Part shown: positions 18,094-25,726 of the stretch, piece after piece
How positions within the stretch are numbered: the first letter of the stretch is position 1
Layout of the letters: every line of letters begins with the position of its first letter
Source of the DNA: Synechococcus sp. KORDI-100
Lineage (GTDB): Bacteria > Cyanobacteriota > Cyanobacteriia > PCC-6307 > Cyanobiaceae
Assembly (NCBI RefSeq): GCF_000737535.1
Contig: NZ_CP006269.1
Coordinates: forward strand, 2,294,001 to 2,358,000
Direction of reading: 5' to 3'
Length of the DNA stretch: 64,000 nucleotides
Translations under genes and position numbers: made by a program
The notes under the pieces: model-generated
Database searches by the model: none
What the model was told of the DNA's origin: nothing
What the model saw: the letters and a program-made list of their open reading frames with translations, nothing else

Positions 18094-19074
18094 TCAGGCT
18101 GAGGGCGACAGCCTGATGCCTGTTGTTTGCTCAATGAAGCTCAGATAGTCGCGCTGGGATTCAGGCTTTCGCATGAATTCGGGGCCAACACCAGTGACAC
18201 CGAGAGCTAAAAAGCCAAAAAGGTGAGCAACACGGCAGGCCTGGATGCGCTCCTGATTCAAAGGCCTGATGGATTGATAAGCCTTAAGAACCCCATCAGT
18301 AACCTGTTCACAAACATGGGGCGAAATTCCTGGATAAACCTGGCGAGGAGTAATCAGGCAAAGATTCATCGTATGCGCCAGATCTATTGCTGGATCAGAA
18401 ATACGAAATCCCCAGTCCAATACGCCTGATATGGAGCCATTGTCAAACATCACATTGGCTCCGTGATAGTCGCCATGAATCACAGCAAGGTTCTCACCAT
18501 CAAGGGGCAAGTGATCGCGAAGCCAGCCAATCAGTTCAGATGCCCAAGGAATCTTCTGTTCACAAAAATCAAAAGCCTTTTGATCAATAGCAGGACTTAA
18601 AAACCGCTCATCTGGAACACCAGCCCGCCTGAAGGCTTCAACAATGGGCCTCACATCAAGCTCATGCATGCGGGCCATTGACTCACCCAAGACCGACGCA
18701 AAGACCGCTGGCTTCTGCTCAACCAAAGGCCGACCTGGCACCAGATCCATCACCGCAAAAACACCCCCCAAGACTGATTGGTCTCCACAAACGCGATGAA
18801 TCACAGGCGTTTTCAGGCCCTGCTGATTCAGAATCTGATGCGCAAGCTGAAGATGCAAAAGCTCCTCCACCTCACGCGCAGGACGCAGAACGCGAAGGAC
18901 TCTCGGCTCCTGGTCAACCAGCTTGTAGCGATACAGCCGGGCATCGAAGCCCCCAGTCAGCCGCGTCGGCTCAACCTCATAAGCGACACGGTCTGACGAT
19001 TCAGATTGCAGATAAGACAAGAAATCAGCAGCAATCTGCTGATCGGATTTGATTTCAGATTCAAGAGTTTGCAT
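18094..19074 (-). CDS. Aminoglycoside-phosphotransferase-fold kinase
   Basis: 326 residues from the ATG at 19074 (MQTLESEIK). AVIHGDYHGANVMF is the catalytic Brenner motif and VLDWGFRISDPAIDLAH the metal-binding DxD region of the APH/choline kinase fold. LTGGFDARLYRY is the glycine loop. The substrate is unknown; most chromosomal members phosphorylate small metabolites rather than antibiotics. The gene is somewhat AT-richer than pyrF and tyrS on either side, which may mean a separate history. Confidence 0.75.
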   Translation of the reverse strand: MQTLESEIKSDQQIAADFLSYLQSESSDRVAYEVEPTRLTGGFDARLYRYKLVDQEPRVLRVLRPAREVEELLHLQLAHQILNQQGLKTPVIHRVCGDQSVLGGVFAVMDLVPGRPLVEQKPAVFASVLGESMARMHELDVRPIVEAFRRAGVPDERFLSPAIDQKAFDFCEQKIPWASELIGWLRDHLPLDGENLAVIHGDYHGANVMFDNGSISGVLDWGFRISDPAIDLAHTMNLCLITPRQVYPGISPHVCEQVTDGVLKAYQSIRPLNQERIQACRVAHLFGFLALGVTGVGPEFMRKPESQRDYLSFIEQTTGIRLSPSA

Positions 19075-19151
19075 TGATCTTGGCCCAGATGAGATCACCA
19101 TCGCCGCAGAACTCCATCAGCGAATCCCCCAAAAGAGGGAACGCTGGCGGC

Positions 19152-20399
19152 TCAGGCCACGAGCCTCCGGAAGGTTTTCTTGCCCAGCTGCAGCACCTTG
19201 CCATCCAGCTCCGCCGCTGCGGCGAACTCCTGGTTGGGGTCGGTGATCTTGTCTCCCTCAAGGCGCACAGCGCCACCCTTGATCTGTCGGCGGGCCTCAC
19301 TGCTGCTGGCACAGATGCCGACGGCGCTGAGCAGATAAAAGGCCTTGGCCGGGAAGTTCACCTGCGCCAAGGACGCCTCGGGCACCTCCGCAGTCGCATC
19401 TCCCACGCCGCCCACCAAGGTGGCGGCATCACGCTGGGCCTTCCGGGCTGCCTCAAGACCATGGCGGCTGGCGGTCACCGCCAGGGCCATCGCCTTCTGC
19501 TTCTCGCGGGGATTCTGCGGCAACGTCGCCAGATCCAGGTCGGTCAGCAACGTGAGGTAGTCGTTGATCGCCGCATCGCCGACCTTCTCCAGCTTGGAGT
19601 ACATCGAGAGGGGATCCTCCTCCAGCCCCACCACATTGCCGAGGCTTTTGCTCATTTTCTGAACGCCATCGAGCCCCACCAGAATCGGCAACAGCAAGCC
19701 GAACTGGGTGCTCCTGCCGAAATGGCGCTGCAGGTCACGGCCCATGGCCACATTGAACTTCTGGTCGGTGCCGCCTAGTTCCACATCGGCGTCCACCGCC
19801 ACCGAGTCGTAGCCCTGCAGCAACGGATAGAGGAATTCATGCAGGGCGATCGGTGTACCGCTGCTGTAGCGCTTGGAGAAGTCGTCCTTGGCCAGCATCT
19901 GGCCCACGGTGCCGGTGCCCAGCAAGCCGATCACCGCAGGCAGGTCCATCCCCTCCAGCCATTCGCTGTTGTATCGAACCTCCAGGCGCCCGGGGGTCTC
20001 GAAATCGAGGAGCGCCGTCTCCTTGGGCTGGTCCTGTCCCAGCTGGCGCAGATAAGTGGAAGCATTGGCAGCCACGTCCTCCTTGCTGAGCAGCACCCGC
20101 GTGGTGCTCTTGCCAGTGGGATCCCCGATCCGTGCGGTGAAGTCGCCGATGATTAACACCCCCGTATGACCCGCATCCTGGAAGGCCCTCAGCTTGCGGA
20201 ACAGGATGCTGTGGCCCAGGTGAATGTTGCTGCCGGTGGGGTCGATGCCCAGCTTCACCCTGAGCGGTCGTCCCTCCTTGTCGGCCTGGGCCAGCCGGGC
20301 CGCCAGGGCCTGATCGGCGTCGCTGGGATCGCCAGCAGGGAATAGATCGGCCATGCCGCGCGCCAGCCACTGCGGCAGGGTTGGGGACGACTCCGGCAT
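19152..20399 (-). CDS. tyrS: Tyrosyl-tRNA synthetase
   Basis: 415 residues. Class I signatures are present: [14 protein letters not shown] (HIGH) and KMSKSLGN. The C-terminal S4 RNA-binding domain is at about 345-410 ([28 protein letters not shown]). [26 protein letters not shown] binds tyrosine and supports the TyrZ-like subtype. The ATG at 20399 (MPESSP) is preferred to one five codons upstream. Confidence 0.96.
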   Translation of the reverse strand: MPESSPTLPQWLARGMADLFPAGDPSDADQALAARLAQADKEGRPLRVKLGIDPTGSNIHLGHSILFRKLRAFQDAGHTGVLIIGDFTARIGDPTGKSTTRVLLSKEDVAANASTYLRQLGQDQPKETALLDFETPGRLEVRYNSEWLEGMDLPAVIGLLGTGTVGQMLAKDDFSKRYSSGTPIALHEFLYPLLQGYDSVAVDADVELGGTDQKFNVAMGRDLQRHFGRSTQFGLLLPILVGLDGVQKMSKSLGNVVGLEEDPLSMYSKLEKVGDAAINDYLTLLTDLDLATLPQNPREKQKAMALAVTASRHGLEAARKAQRDAATLVGGVGDATAEVPEASLAQVNFPAKAFYLLSAVGICASSSEARRQIKGGAVRLEGDKITDPNQEFAAAAELDGKVLQLGKKTFRRLVA

Positions 20400-20449
20400 C
20401 GGCGCTACGCACAAGCGCTGAGGATCGTACGAGTGATGCCGGCGGGCCT

Positions 20450-20779
20450 TCAGCCGGCCGGCGGCGGCTCAATCTGGGATTTCATCCGCTCCAGGGTGGA
20501 CTGCATCTGCTCGAACATCTGCTCCGGCGTGATCCCGAACTGGCTCAACTGGGTGCGCAGCTGCTCCACCGTGAGCTTGGCCTGGAAATCTTCCGAGAGC
20601 TCAAACCGCTTCATGAACACCCGGTAGCGGCCCATCAGCTCTTCCATGGTTTCGATGAATTTTTTCTTGCCTTCGCGATCGAACTTTCCGTACTCACTGC
20701 CCAGCTGCATCAGCTGCTGGTAGTCGCCAAACAGACGCTTGGCCTCGTCCTGGACGATGTCGGAGTCGAAGAAGGCCAT
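20450..20779 (-). CDS. DUF1825 family protein
   Basis: 109 residues, almost all helical: [23 protein letters not shown], then [33 protein letters not shown] and [15 protein letters not shown]. It matches the cyanobacteria-specific DUF1825 family of unknown function. The start is fixed by the conserved MAFFDSD; a longer open frame upstream is an artefact. It is divergent from the LuxR-type regulator, with about 110 bases shared for promoters. Confidence 0.8.
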   Translation of the reverse strand: MAFFDSDIVQDEAKRLFGDYQQLMQLGSEYGKFDREGKKKFIETMEELMGRYRVFMKRFELSEDFQAKLTVEQLRTQLSQFGITPEQMFEQMQSTLERMKSQIEPPPAG

Positions 20780-20891
20780 CCGTACAAATTTCGTTTCCTT
20801 AACGAGAATTCTGCAGACTTCCCGCAACCAGCGGCAGTGCGGATTCACCCCATGTCCACCATGCGAGAAAGCCCCTTCCACCTTGCAGGAG

Positions 20892-21620
20892 ATGAATCTC
20901 ACACAGCATCTGCCCGCCATGCGTGAGTTCATGCAAAGCGGACGCAACCTGTTGCTGCGCCGGCGCACCGTGATCGCCAGCGCTGATCGGGTGCTGATCA
21001 CCAGCCTGGTGAACATGGTCGGTGACAGCGGCCGGATCGAGGGGGCCGCCACCGGCGAACGCGAGGCACTCACCTGCCTGCGCCATGGCACGGCCGACCT
21101 GCTCCTCTGCACCGACCTGCTCGATTCCGGCAGCGGCCCCTCCCTGGTGGCCGCCGCGCGCAGCATCCGACCGGACCTGGTCTGTCTGATGCTGATCCAA
21201 CGCCCCCTGCGCAGCACGATCGAGGCGGCCATAGCGGCGGGCTGCAACGGCCTCTGCAGTCGCGAAAGGGTTGGCAACGGCCATCTGCTCAGAGCCATGC
21301 AGGCGATCGACAGTGACGACACCTACATCGATCCCGTGATCGCCGGCGTGCTGCGCCACAGCCGGCTCAGCAGAGGACATTCCCAGTCCCTGTCCAGCAC
21401 CCTGAGCCTGCGGGAGGAGGACGTGCTGCGGGGAATCTGCCGCGGCCTCACCAACCAGGAGATCGCCGATCAGCTGCACCTCTCGATCGACACCGTGAAA
21501 CATGCCGTGACGGCCCTGCTCGGCAAACTGGAGGCGCGCGATCGCACCCAGGCCGTGTTGATCGCCTTCCGCAACGACCTCGTGGATTTACCCGCCACGC
21601 TGCCGCGTTGGAGCGCTTGA
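20892..21620 (+). CDS. LuxR-type regulator with degenerate receiver
   Basis: 242 residues. The C-terminus holds a LuxR-type helix-turn-helix (LSLREEDVLRGICRGLTNQEIADQLHLSIDTVKHAVTALLGKL). The N-terminal 130 residues follow the receiver layout but lack key residues. ASADRVL stands where the acidic pair should be, LLLCTDLLD places Thr at the phospho-acceptor with Asp one position later, and the conserved Lys is missing at GLCSRERV. Phosphorylation is therefore doubtful and a constitutive or ligand-sensing mode is more likely. The start at 20892 is chosen over the open upstream frame; MREFMQ at 20919 is an alternative. Confidence 0.8.
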   Translation: MNLTQHLPAMREFMQSGRNLLLRRRTVIASADRVLITSLVNMVGDSGRIEGAATGEREALTCLRHGTADLLLCTDLLDSGSGPSLVAAARSIRPDLVCLMLIQRPLRSTIEAAIAAGCNGLCSRERVGNGHLLRAMQAIDSDDTYIDPVIAGVLRHSRLSRGHSQSLSSTLSLREEDVLRGICRGLTNQEIADQLHLSIDTVKHAVTALLGKLEARDRTQAVLIAFRNDLVDLPATLPRWSA

Positions 21621-21624
21621 TCCC

Positions 21625-21954
21625 ATGACATTCGCCCTCTGGTCTCTGACAGGGGCCGTTCTGCTGGCTGGATTGACCTTCCTCAGCTGGCTCGAGCCGC
21701 TGAAAGCTGCCGAGCTGGATCGAACCACCGTGCTGGTGATCGTGACCCAGGCCAACGTCCGCTGCCTGAGCAGCACCGGCAGCATGGCAGCCCAGGACGC
21801 CCTGGACATTGGCAACCGCTTCCTCGATCAGGAAAACATCTCCGCAGGTCAACGCCGGGCGGTGAACAAACGGGACGATGTGGAGGAGCTGATGCAGGCT
21901 TACATCGCTGACCAGGGCGGTTGCGATGCCCTTGTGCGTCTTTTGAAGCAGTGA
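21625..21954 (+). CDS. Secreted or membrane-anchored hypothetical protein
   Basis: 109 residues. The hydrophobic N-terminus (LWSLTGAVLLAGLTFLSWL) is a signal peptide or anchor, followed by a mostly helical domain with two cysteines (VRCLSST and QGGCDAL). No family is recognised. It starts 4 bases after the regulator, so the two are probably co-transcribed. Its stop codon lies inside a 17-bp tandem repeat. Confidence 0.6.
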   Translation: MTFALWSLTGAVLLAGLTFLSWLEPLKAAELDRTTVLVIVTQANVRCLSSTGSMAAQDALDIGNRFLDQENISAGQRRAVNKRDDVEELMQAYIADQGGCDALVRLLKQ

Positions 21955-21991
21955 CAGAGACAAAGCAGTGACAGAGATAAAGCAGTGACAG
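21946..21991. repeat. 17-bp tandem repeat, 2.7 copies
   Basis: AAGCAGTGACAGAGACA, then the same with one change (T for C), then 12 bases of a third copy. The first copy contains the Lys-Gln-stop end of the preceding gene, so each copy repeats that stop region in a shifted frame. Confidence 0.85.
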
Positions 21992-22044
21992 CCACTGGAA
22001 CCAGTCGTTAATGTCAGCCCGACGCCTACCAGCCCTCCAGCCCG

Positions 22045-22617
22045 ATGCCCCAGCGCCACTGGTTGGATCCTCTGGCCAGGCAGGTCCTGCAGGCCACGGG
22101 CCAATTGCCGAGGCCTGTGGTTGCAACACCTCAGCCAGGAGGTCCTGAACCGGCAGCTGCACCGGGCTGGACCATGGACGTGAACCGGGCATCCCGGGAG
22201 CAGTGGTGCCAGCTGCCAGGCTGCGACGCCGACAAAGCTGATCTGCTGGTGCGGCTCCAGCAGGGTGGCGTTCAGTTCAGTTGCGCCGACGATCTTTTCC
22301 GACTGCTGGACCTGCCGGAGGATCTCGCCGCCCTCTGGCACCCCCACCTGATCTTTCATTGGCATGGCGATGCACCGCTGCAACCCGTGGAGGCTCCCCT
22401 TGACCTCAACCGTGCGGCCGCCGGCGAACTGCAACGGCTGCAATGGCCCGATGATCGCCTGCAACGGCTTCTGCGCGAACGTCGCCGCCAAGGCTTCCAG
22501 AATCTGGCCGACCTGCAGGAACGGCTCTGCCTGCCCGCCAGCACCGTTGAAAGCCTGATCGGGCGGGTGTGCTTCGGGACACGACGCGCCGGTCCCTCCC
22601 TGCCGCCACACACCTGA
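22045..22617 (+). CDS. Helix-hairpin-helix (ComEA-like) protein
   Basis: 190 residues with two ComEA-like helix-hairpin-helix repeats. The first is at about 44-92 (MDVNRASREQWCQLPGCDADKADLLVRL) and the second at about 118-165 (LDLNRAAAGELQRL, then RRRQGFQNLADLQERL). These motifs bind the DNA backbone without sequence preference. There is no signal peptide or membrane anchor, unlike competence ComEA, so it is probably cytosolic. The next gene, a GIY-YIG-like protein, begins 4 bases after the stop, suggesting they act together on nucleic acid. Confidence 0.7.
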   Translation: MPQRHWLDPLARQVLQATGQLPRPVVATPQPGGPEPAAAPGWTMDVNRASREQWCQLPGCDADKADLLVRLQQGGVQFSCADDLFRLLDLPEDLAALWHPHLIFHWHGDAPLQPVEAPLDLNRAAAGELQRLQWPDDRLQRLLRERRRQGFQNLADLQERLCLPASTVESLIGRVCFGTRRAGPSLPPHT

Positions 22618-22621
22618 ACCG

Positions 22622-23221
22622 ATGCTGGGCAGCCGCGGGCAAGGAGACCTATTCAACCCGGCAGAGGCCACTGCTGGCCAGCAACCGGAGGCTGAGCTGC
22701 CGCTCCAGCGCGGGCAGCTACTCGCCTGGCAGGAACGGCTGCATCAGCATCAGGCGCCGCTGTTTCGTGGGGAATCCGCCGGGTTGCAGCAGGGCTCACT
22801 GTTCGGGGATGTCAGCCCGGATCCAGTCTCTGCCATCCAACCCCTGGCCTTAACGCCCCTTCCCTTGAGCTTCTGGCGTTGGCCCGACAGTCCGCACCAG
22901 GGAGCTGCGATCTACCTGGTGCTGGATCGCCCGGTCGATCTGGAACAACCGCTTTTGCTTTACGTGGGAGAAACCAAGGCTGCCGATCAGCGCTGGAAGG
23001 GAGACCACGATTGCAAGGCTTACCTAGCTGCCTACGGAGAAGCCCTGCAGCGCTGCGGAATCAGCCAACGGCTCAGCATCCGTTTCTGCACGGATGTTCC
23101 CCAAGCCACCCGCGACAGACGAGACCTGGAGCAACAACTGATCCAGCATTGGCTGCCGCCGTTCAACAAGGAAACGCGTCAACGCTGGGCGACACCGTTC
23201 ACCAGCGACCTTGACCATTGA
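22622..23221 (+). CDS. GIY-YIG-like nuclease-fold protein
   Basis: 199 residues. The first ~90 are Gln/Leu-rich and look disordered (QQGSLFGD). From about 95 the pattern fits the GIY-YIG fold: GAAIYLVLD as strand 1, LLYVGETKAADQRWKGDHDC as strand 2 with the Arg, DLEQQLIQHWLPPFNKE with Glu and the PPFN end. The canonical Gly-Ile-Tyr is replaced by Ala-Ile-Tyr. Nuclease activity is plausible but unproven. It is separated by 4 bases from the HhH gene. Confidence 0.6.
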   Translation: MLGSRGQGDLFNPAEATAGQQPEAELPLQRGQLLAWQERLHQHQAPLFRGESAGLQQGSLFGDVSPDPVSAIQPLALTPLPLSFWRWPDSPHQGAAIYLVLDRPVDLEQPLLLYVGETKAADQRWKGDHDCKAYLAAYGEALQRCGISQRLSIRFCTDVPQATRDRRDLEQQLIQHWLPPFNKETRQRWATPFTSDLDH

Positions 23222-23372
23222 GACAACGACAACAAGGGATGACCTGGTGAGCTGAACCATCTTTTGTCGCTGACGTTGATCACGCAACTGTTCTGGGAGT
23301 GTCAGCAACAGGGAAATGTTTCACCAAGATGCCCCTTCAAACAAAGCGCTTGATTCCAACTCCCGCAGAGAA

Positions 23373-23792
23373 TCAATATCGAAAGGTTTCGGCATGCATG
23401 TAACTCCCCTCGTTCTCACCCTCAACCCACGTACCATCCTCCATCACGACGTTTTTTCGTCCTTCAATCCTATTGTTTGCCTTATCATTGAAGCAGTAAC
23501 GCGACAGCACAAGCTCCTTTCCAATCATCTGACTGGCGAAGCGTCTTTTCAGTGAAGGGTTGACATAATCGCAACTTCCTTGACCCACTTCAAATCCATA
23601 GGTTCGCCAGGCATTCTCTTCTGAGAGTGATTCATGCACATCACCGGATTGGCGCCAACCGATACACGCCTCTTCCGCCTTTTCCAGTGACGCATAGGTG
23701 TTTTCTTCAATCGCTTTCGCAATCACTGGAAGACAACCGACCAGGATCACCAGAAAGATGAGTCGCTTTCCTTGTGCGGGGCTCCAACGCAT
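23373..23792 (-). CDS. Small secreted hypothetical protein
   Basis: 139 residues from the ATG at 23792 (MRWSPAQGKRLIFLVILVG). Signal peptide with cleavage near IAKA. The mature part has YASLEKAEEACIGW, which resembles the TYEELDKAC start of the secreted paralogues at 59 kb. Three Cys in the mature part (EACIGW, GSCDYV, RYCFND). Function unknown. It opens the AT-richer islet of small genes that runs to 25.6 kb. Confidence 0.55.
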   Translation of the reverse strand: MRWSPAQGKRLIFLVILVGCLPVIAKAIEENTYASLEKAEEACIGWRQSGDVHESLSEENAWRTYGFEVGQGSCDYVNPSLKRRFASQMIGKELVLSRYCFNDKANNRIEGRKNVVMEDGTWVEGENEGSYMHAETFRY

Positions 23793-23984
23793 CTTGCCTC
23801 TGTGATCGACCATCACACACCTGACTCAAGTCATTGAAGAGTAGATGGCGATCACCTTTGCTTAAACAACGCGCTGCCAAAAGCTTGAATGCAGCCTGAT
23901 GAGCCGATGAAACGTGCTTCACACATAAGCAGACGGACGAACTGCTGAAGCGATTTCAACGCCTGGGGGGCCATCAAGGCGGAG

Positions 23985-24239
23985 TCAATCAGACCCAAAG
24001 CCCCTGCTTTTCAGCACGGGCTTCTTTCTGGCTTGATCAGATTTGAGCCTCGGTTCAGGGGCATCCACTTTGAAAATCAATCCTTCAAACCAGACGGTCA
24101 AGGAATAAACAACAATCAATGCCGGCAGGATGACTAACCATTCATTCTCGAACTGATAAGGAATTTGTCGTGCCCCAAAAATTGTGAGGTATCCCGTTGC
24201 CAGAGTAAGGACGAGCCGACGGATTGTGCTTGAGGCCAA
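23985..24239 (-). CDS. Small membrane protein, two segments
   Basis: 84 residues. Hydrophobic stretches at about 7-23 (RRLVLTLATGYLTIFGA) and 34-54 (WLVILPALIVVYSLTVWFEGL), then a basic tail (LKSDQARKKPVLKSRGF). No family recognised. It is a typical small accessory membrane protein of unknown role. Confidence 0.5.
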   Translation of the reverse strand: MASSTIRRLVLTLATGYLTIFGARQIPYQFENEWLVILPALIVVYSLTVWFEGLIFKVDAPEPRLKSDQARKKPVLKSRGFGSD

Positions 24240-24291
24240 TGGAACGAACCCAATTCACCTACTTTAGAGAATGAAGACCAAAATGGACGTG

Positions 24292-24375
24292 TCAACAATC
24301 GTATTCAAGTTCTGATCTCTGCTGCCGTATCAAAGCGTCCGCTTCCCGCATTTGAGACTCATCGTATGCGGACAT
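24292..24375 (-). CDS. Possible 27-residue peptide
   Basis: From the ATG at 24375 it reads MSAYDESQMREADALIRQQR and ends EYDC. The composition looks like the start of a soluble helical protein, more gene-like than the open frame upstream of it. It could be a real small gene, or the surviving piece of a longer one. No homologue is recognised. Confidence 0.25.
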   Translation of the reverse strand: MSAYDESQMREADALIRQQRSELEYDC

Positions 24376-24574
24376 GCTGTAGATCGTTGAAGAACGAAAG
24401 ATCCTCTTCGAGCGAAGGACAGCGATGCGTCTTGCCAGGAGATCGAACGACCATTTGGCAACTGAAAGGACTTTACTCACAGGAGCTCTTCCGCGTCTAT
24501 CTCGTTGATAACTGGACTGAATCACACAAGCAATGGCACAGATACCTATTGATGAGCTCTTAACAATTCAAGCT

Positions 24575-24805
24575 TCACTCAACTGCTTCGTCGGCCTGCA
24601 GGACGACCTGCTTTTGCTGGTTTGAGGCTTCACAACGTCGGCATTCGTCGTTATCCAACGCAAAGAAGTTGAGTGATTGCAGATCACCGCAACTGCTGCA
24701 TAGTCGCGCCTCCGGCGGTGGCGATTCAAAGGGCATCTCGGCGTATTCACTGAGGCCATTGCTAGCAACCAGGGAGACAGCAGCGTATGCACGAGCTTTC
24801 AACAA
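24575..24805 (-). CDS. Small zinc-ribbon protein
   Basis: 76 residues. Residues about 36-60 hold RLCSSCGDLQSLNFFALDND then ECRRCE. These two CxxC pairs 19 residues apart form a zinc ribbon. The tail is Gln/Glu-rich. It is probably a nucleic-acid- or protein-binding adaptor; the partner is unknown. The start is uncertain: 24805 is the longest, and the first ~15 residues may not be translated. Confidence 0.5.
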   Translation of the reverse strand: MLKARAYAAVSLVASNGLSEYAEMPFESPPPEARLCSSCGDLQSLNFFALDNDECRRCEASNQQKQVVLQADEAVE

Positions 24806-24873
24806 CCTTGATCTTTGGATTGTCCTAAGGATTCAAGCCACAGGCGAGCAAGGACGCTTGCCAACGTAACCAA

Positions 24874-24999
24874 ATGCAAAATGACATCAGGCTTGTCACA
24901 ATATTTTTATGTTTCAATGCTGCGATCATTAGTCTCGTCGTTTGCCTTTTCATCAAGCCGGGAATTAACTTCAATACTTTAATCAATTCCTTCAGCTGA
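24874..24999 (+). CDS. Possible 41-residue membrane peptide
   Basis: MQNDIRLVTIFLCFNAAIIS continues through a single hydrophobic segment (about residues 7-29) to a polar tail that includes KPGINFNT and ends NSFS. The frame is short but has a coherent single-pass topology. No clear ribosome site and no known family. Confidence 0.3.
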   Translation: MQNDIRLVTIFLCFNAAIISLVVCLFIKPGINFNTLINSFS

Positions 25000-25327
25000 T
25001 CAGATTGATGATAATTTAATTACTACCTTCATATACTGCCTTCGTACCTAAGTTTTTTTCAAGCGAGGCTTCCACAACTTCACTCCGGATGTCAGTCACC
25101 ATGCAAATTCAGGAAGTCTAGTTTCGGCTCCTCTAATCCATCGATGGCACCAGTCATGCCACGGAAAGAGCCTAAAAGCCAAGGCATCTTTCGTTTACCT
25201 CCACGGACATGACCAACTTCAGCTCAATGAATACCTATTTCATCTGTGTTGGTCCATCCATTGATGACTTTTGGCTTTTTGTCGTCGAACAGAGCATCGA
25301 ACCCTTCACTGTTGAACTCTCATCAAA

Positions 25328-25378
25328 CCTGTCGTGTCGTCGCTTCAACCAGGTCGACCGACGACATGACACGACAGG
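25328..25378. repeat. Inverted repeat
   Basis: Left arm CCTGTCGTGTCGTCG (25328-25342); the right arm (25359-25378) is its reverse complement with a 5-base interruption. The outer 11 pairs are perfect, with a 16-base loop region. No T-run follows on either side, so it is not a standard terminator. Confidence 0.7.
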
Positions 25379-25427
25379 AAAGGACAGGATTAAGGGGACA
25401 GCTGAGCCTTGATCGTCAACTTCTGAG

Positions 25428-25469
25428 AATGAACTCCTGAAAGTGAACTCCTGAAGGTGAACTCTTGAA
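25428..25469. repeat. 14-bp direct repeat, three copies
   Basis: AATGAACTCCTGAA, AGTGAACTCCTGAA, GGTGAACTCTTGAA follow head to tail. Copies differ only at the first two bases and one C/T change. The 14-base period is not a multiple of three, which argues against coding. Confidence 0.85.
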
Positions 25470-25556
25470 TCCCGACTCTGAAACCGACCTAAATCTGCAC
25501 ACCGAACATCGCCCGCCTGCCACCTGAGCGGCCAAGACTCCTGCGTTGTCACCTGC

Positions 25557-25715
25557 TCAGGATCCAGGGGGATACAGAATCACCCACACCAGGGGAGTGA
25601 CCCCAACGAGGGCCGCGATCGCCAGCAGCGTGACGTTCTGAAGCACCGAAGGCTGATCAGCTGGGGCTGACCGTACCGGGGAATCAACGGGGCTCGCTAC
25701 GCTCGCAGCTTGCAT
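25557..25715 (-). CDS. Small single-pass membrane protein
   Basis: 52 residues: a Ser/Pro/Ala-rich N-terminus (MQAASVASPVDSPVRSAPAD), then one membrane segment (VTLLAIAALVGVTPLVWVIL) and YPPGS. It is divergent from pepA, with 11 bases between start codons, so the two promoters must lie inside each other's genes. Base composition matches the core genome rather than the islet. No family recognised. Confidence 0.5.
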   Translation of the reverse strand: MQAASVASPVDSPVRSAPADQPSVLQNVTLLAIAALVGVTPLVWVILYPPGS

Positions 25716-25726
25716 TGGCTCTCACC

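Larger units (their letters stand above)
24806..25556. other. AT-rich interval with few coding signs
   Basis: About 750 bases with no convincing long gene. It holds one possible 41-residue membrane peptide (24874), an inverted repeat (25328-25378) and three 14-base tandem repeats (25428-25469). Open frames at 25209 (+) and 25235 (-) overlap each other and the inverted repeat and are not gene-like. Confidence 0.5.

Noticed and set aside
25328-25378. Inverted repeat as a transcription terminator
   Set aside because: No T-run on either side and a 16-base loop with a 5-base interruption.
25209-25552. Overlapping frames on both strands in the 24.8-25.6 kb interval
   Set aside because: They overlap each other and the inverted repeat, and neither has gene-like composition.
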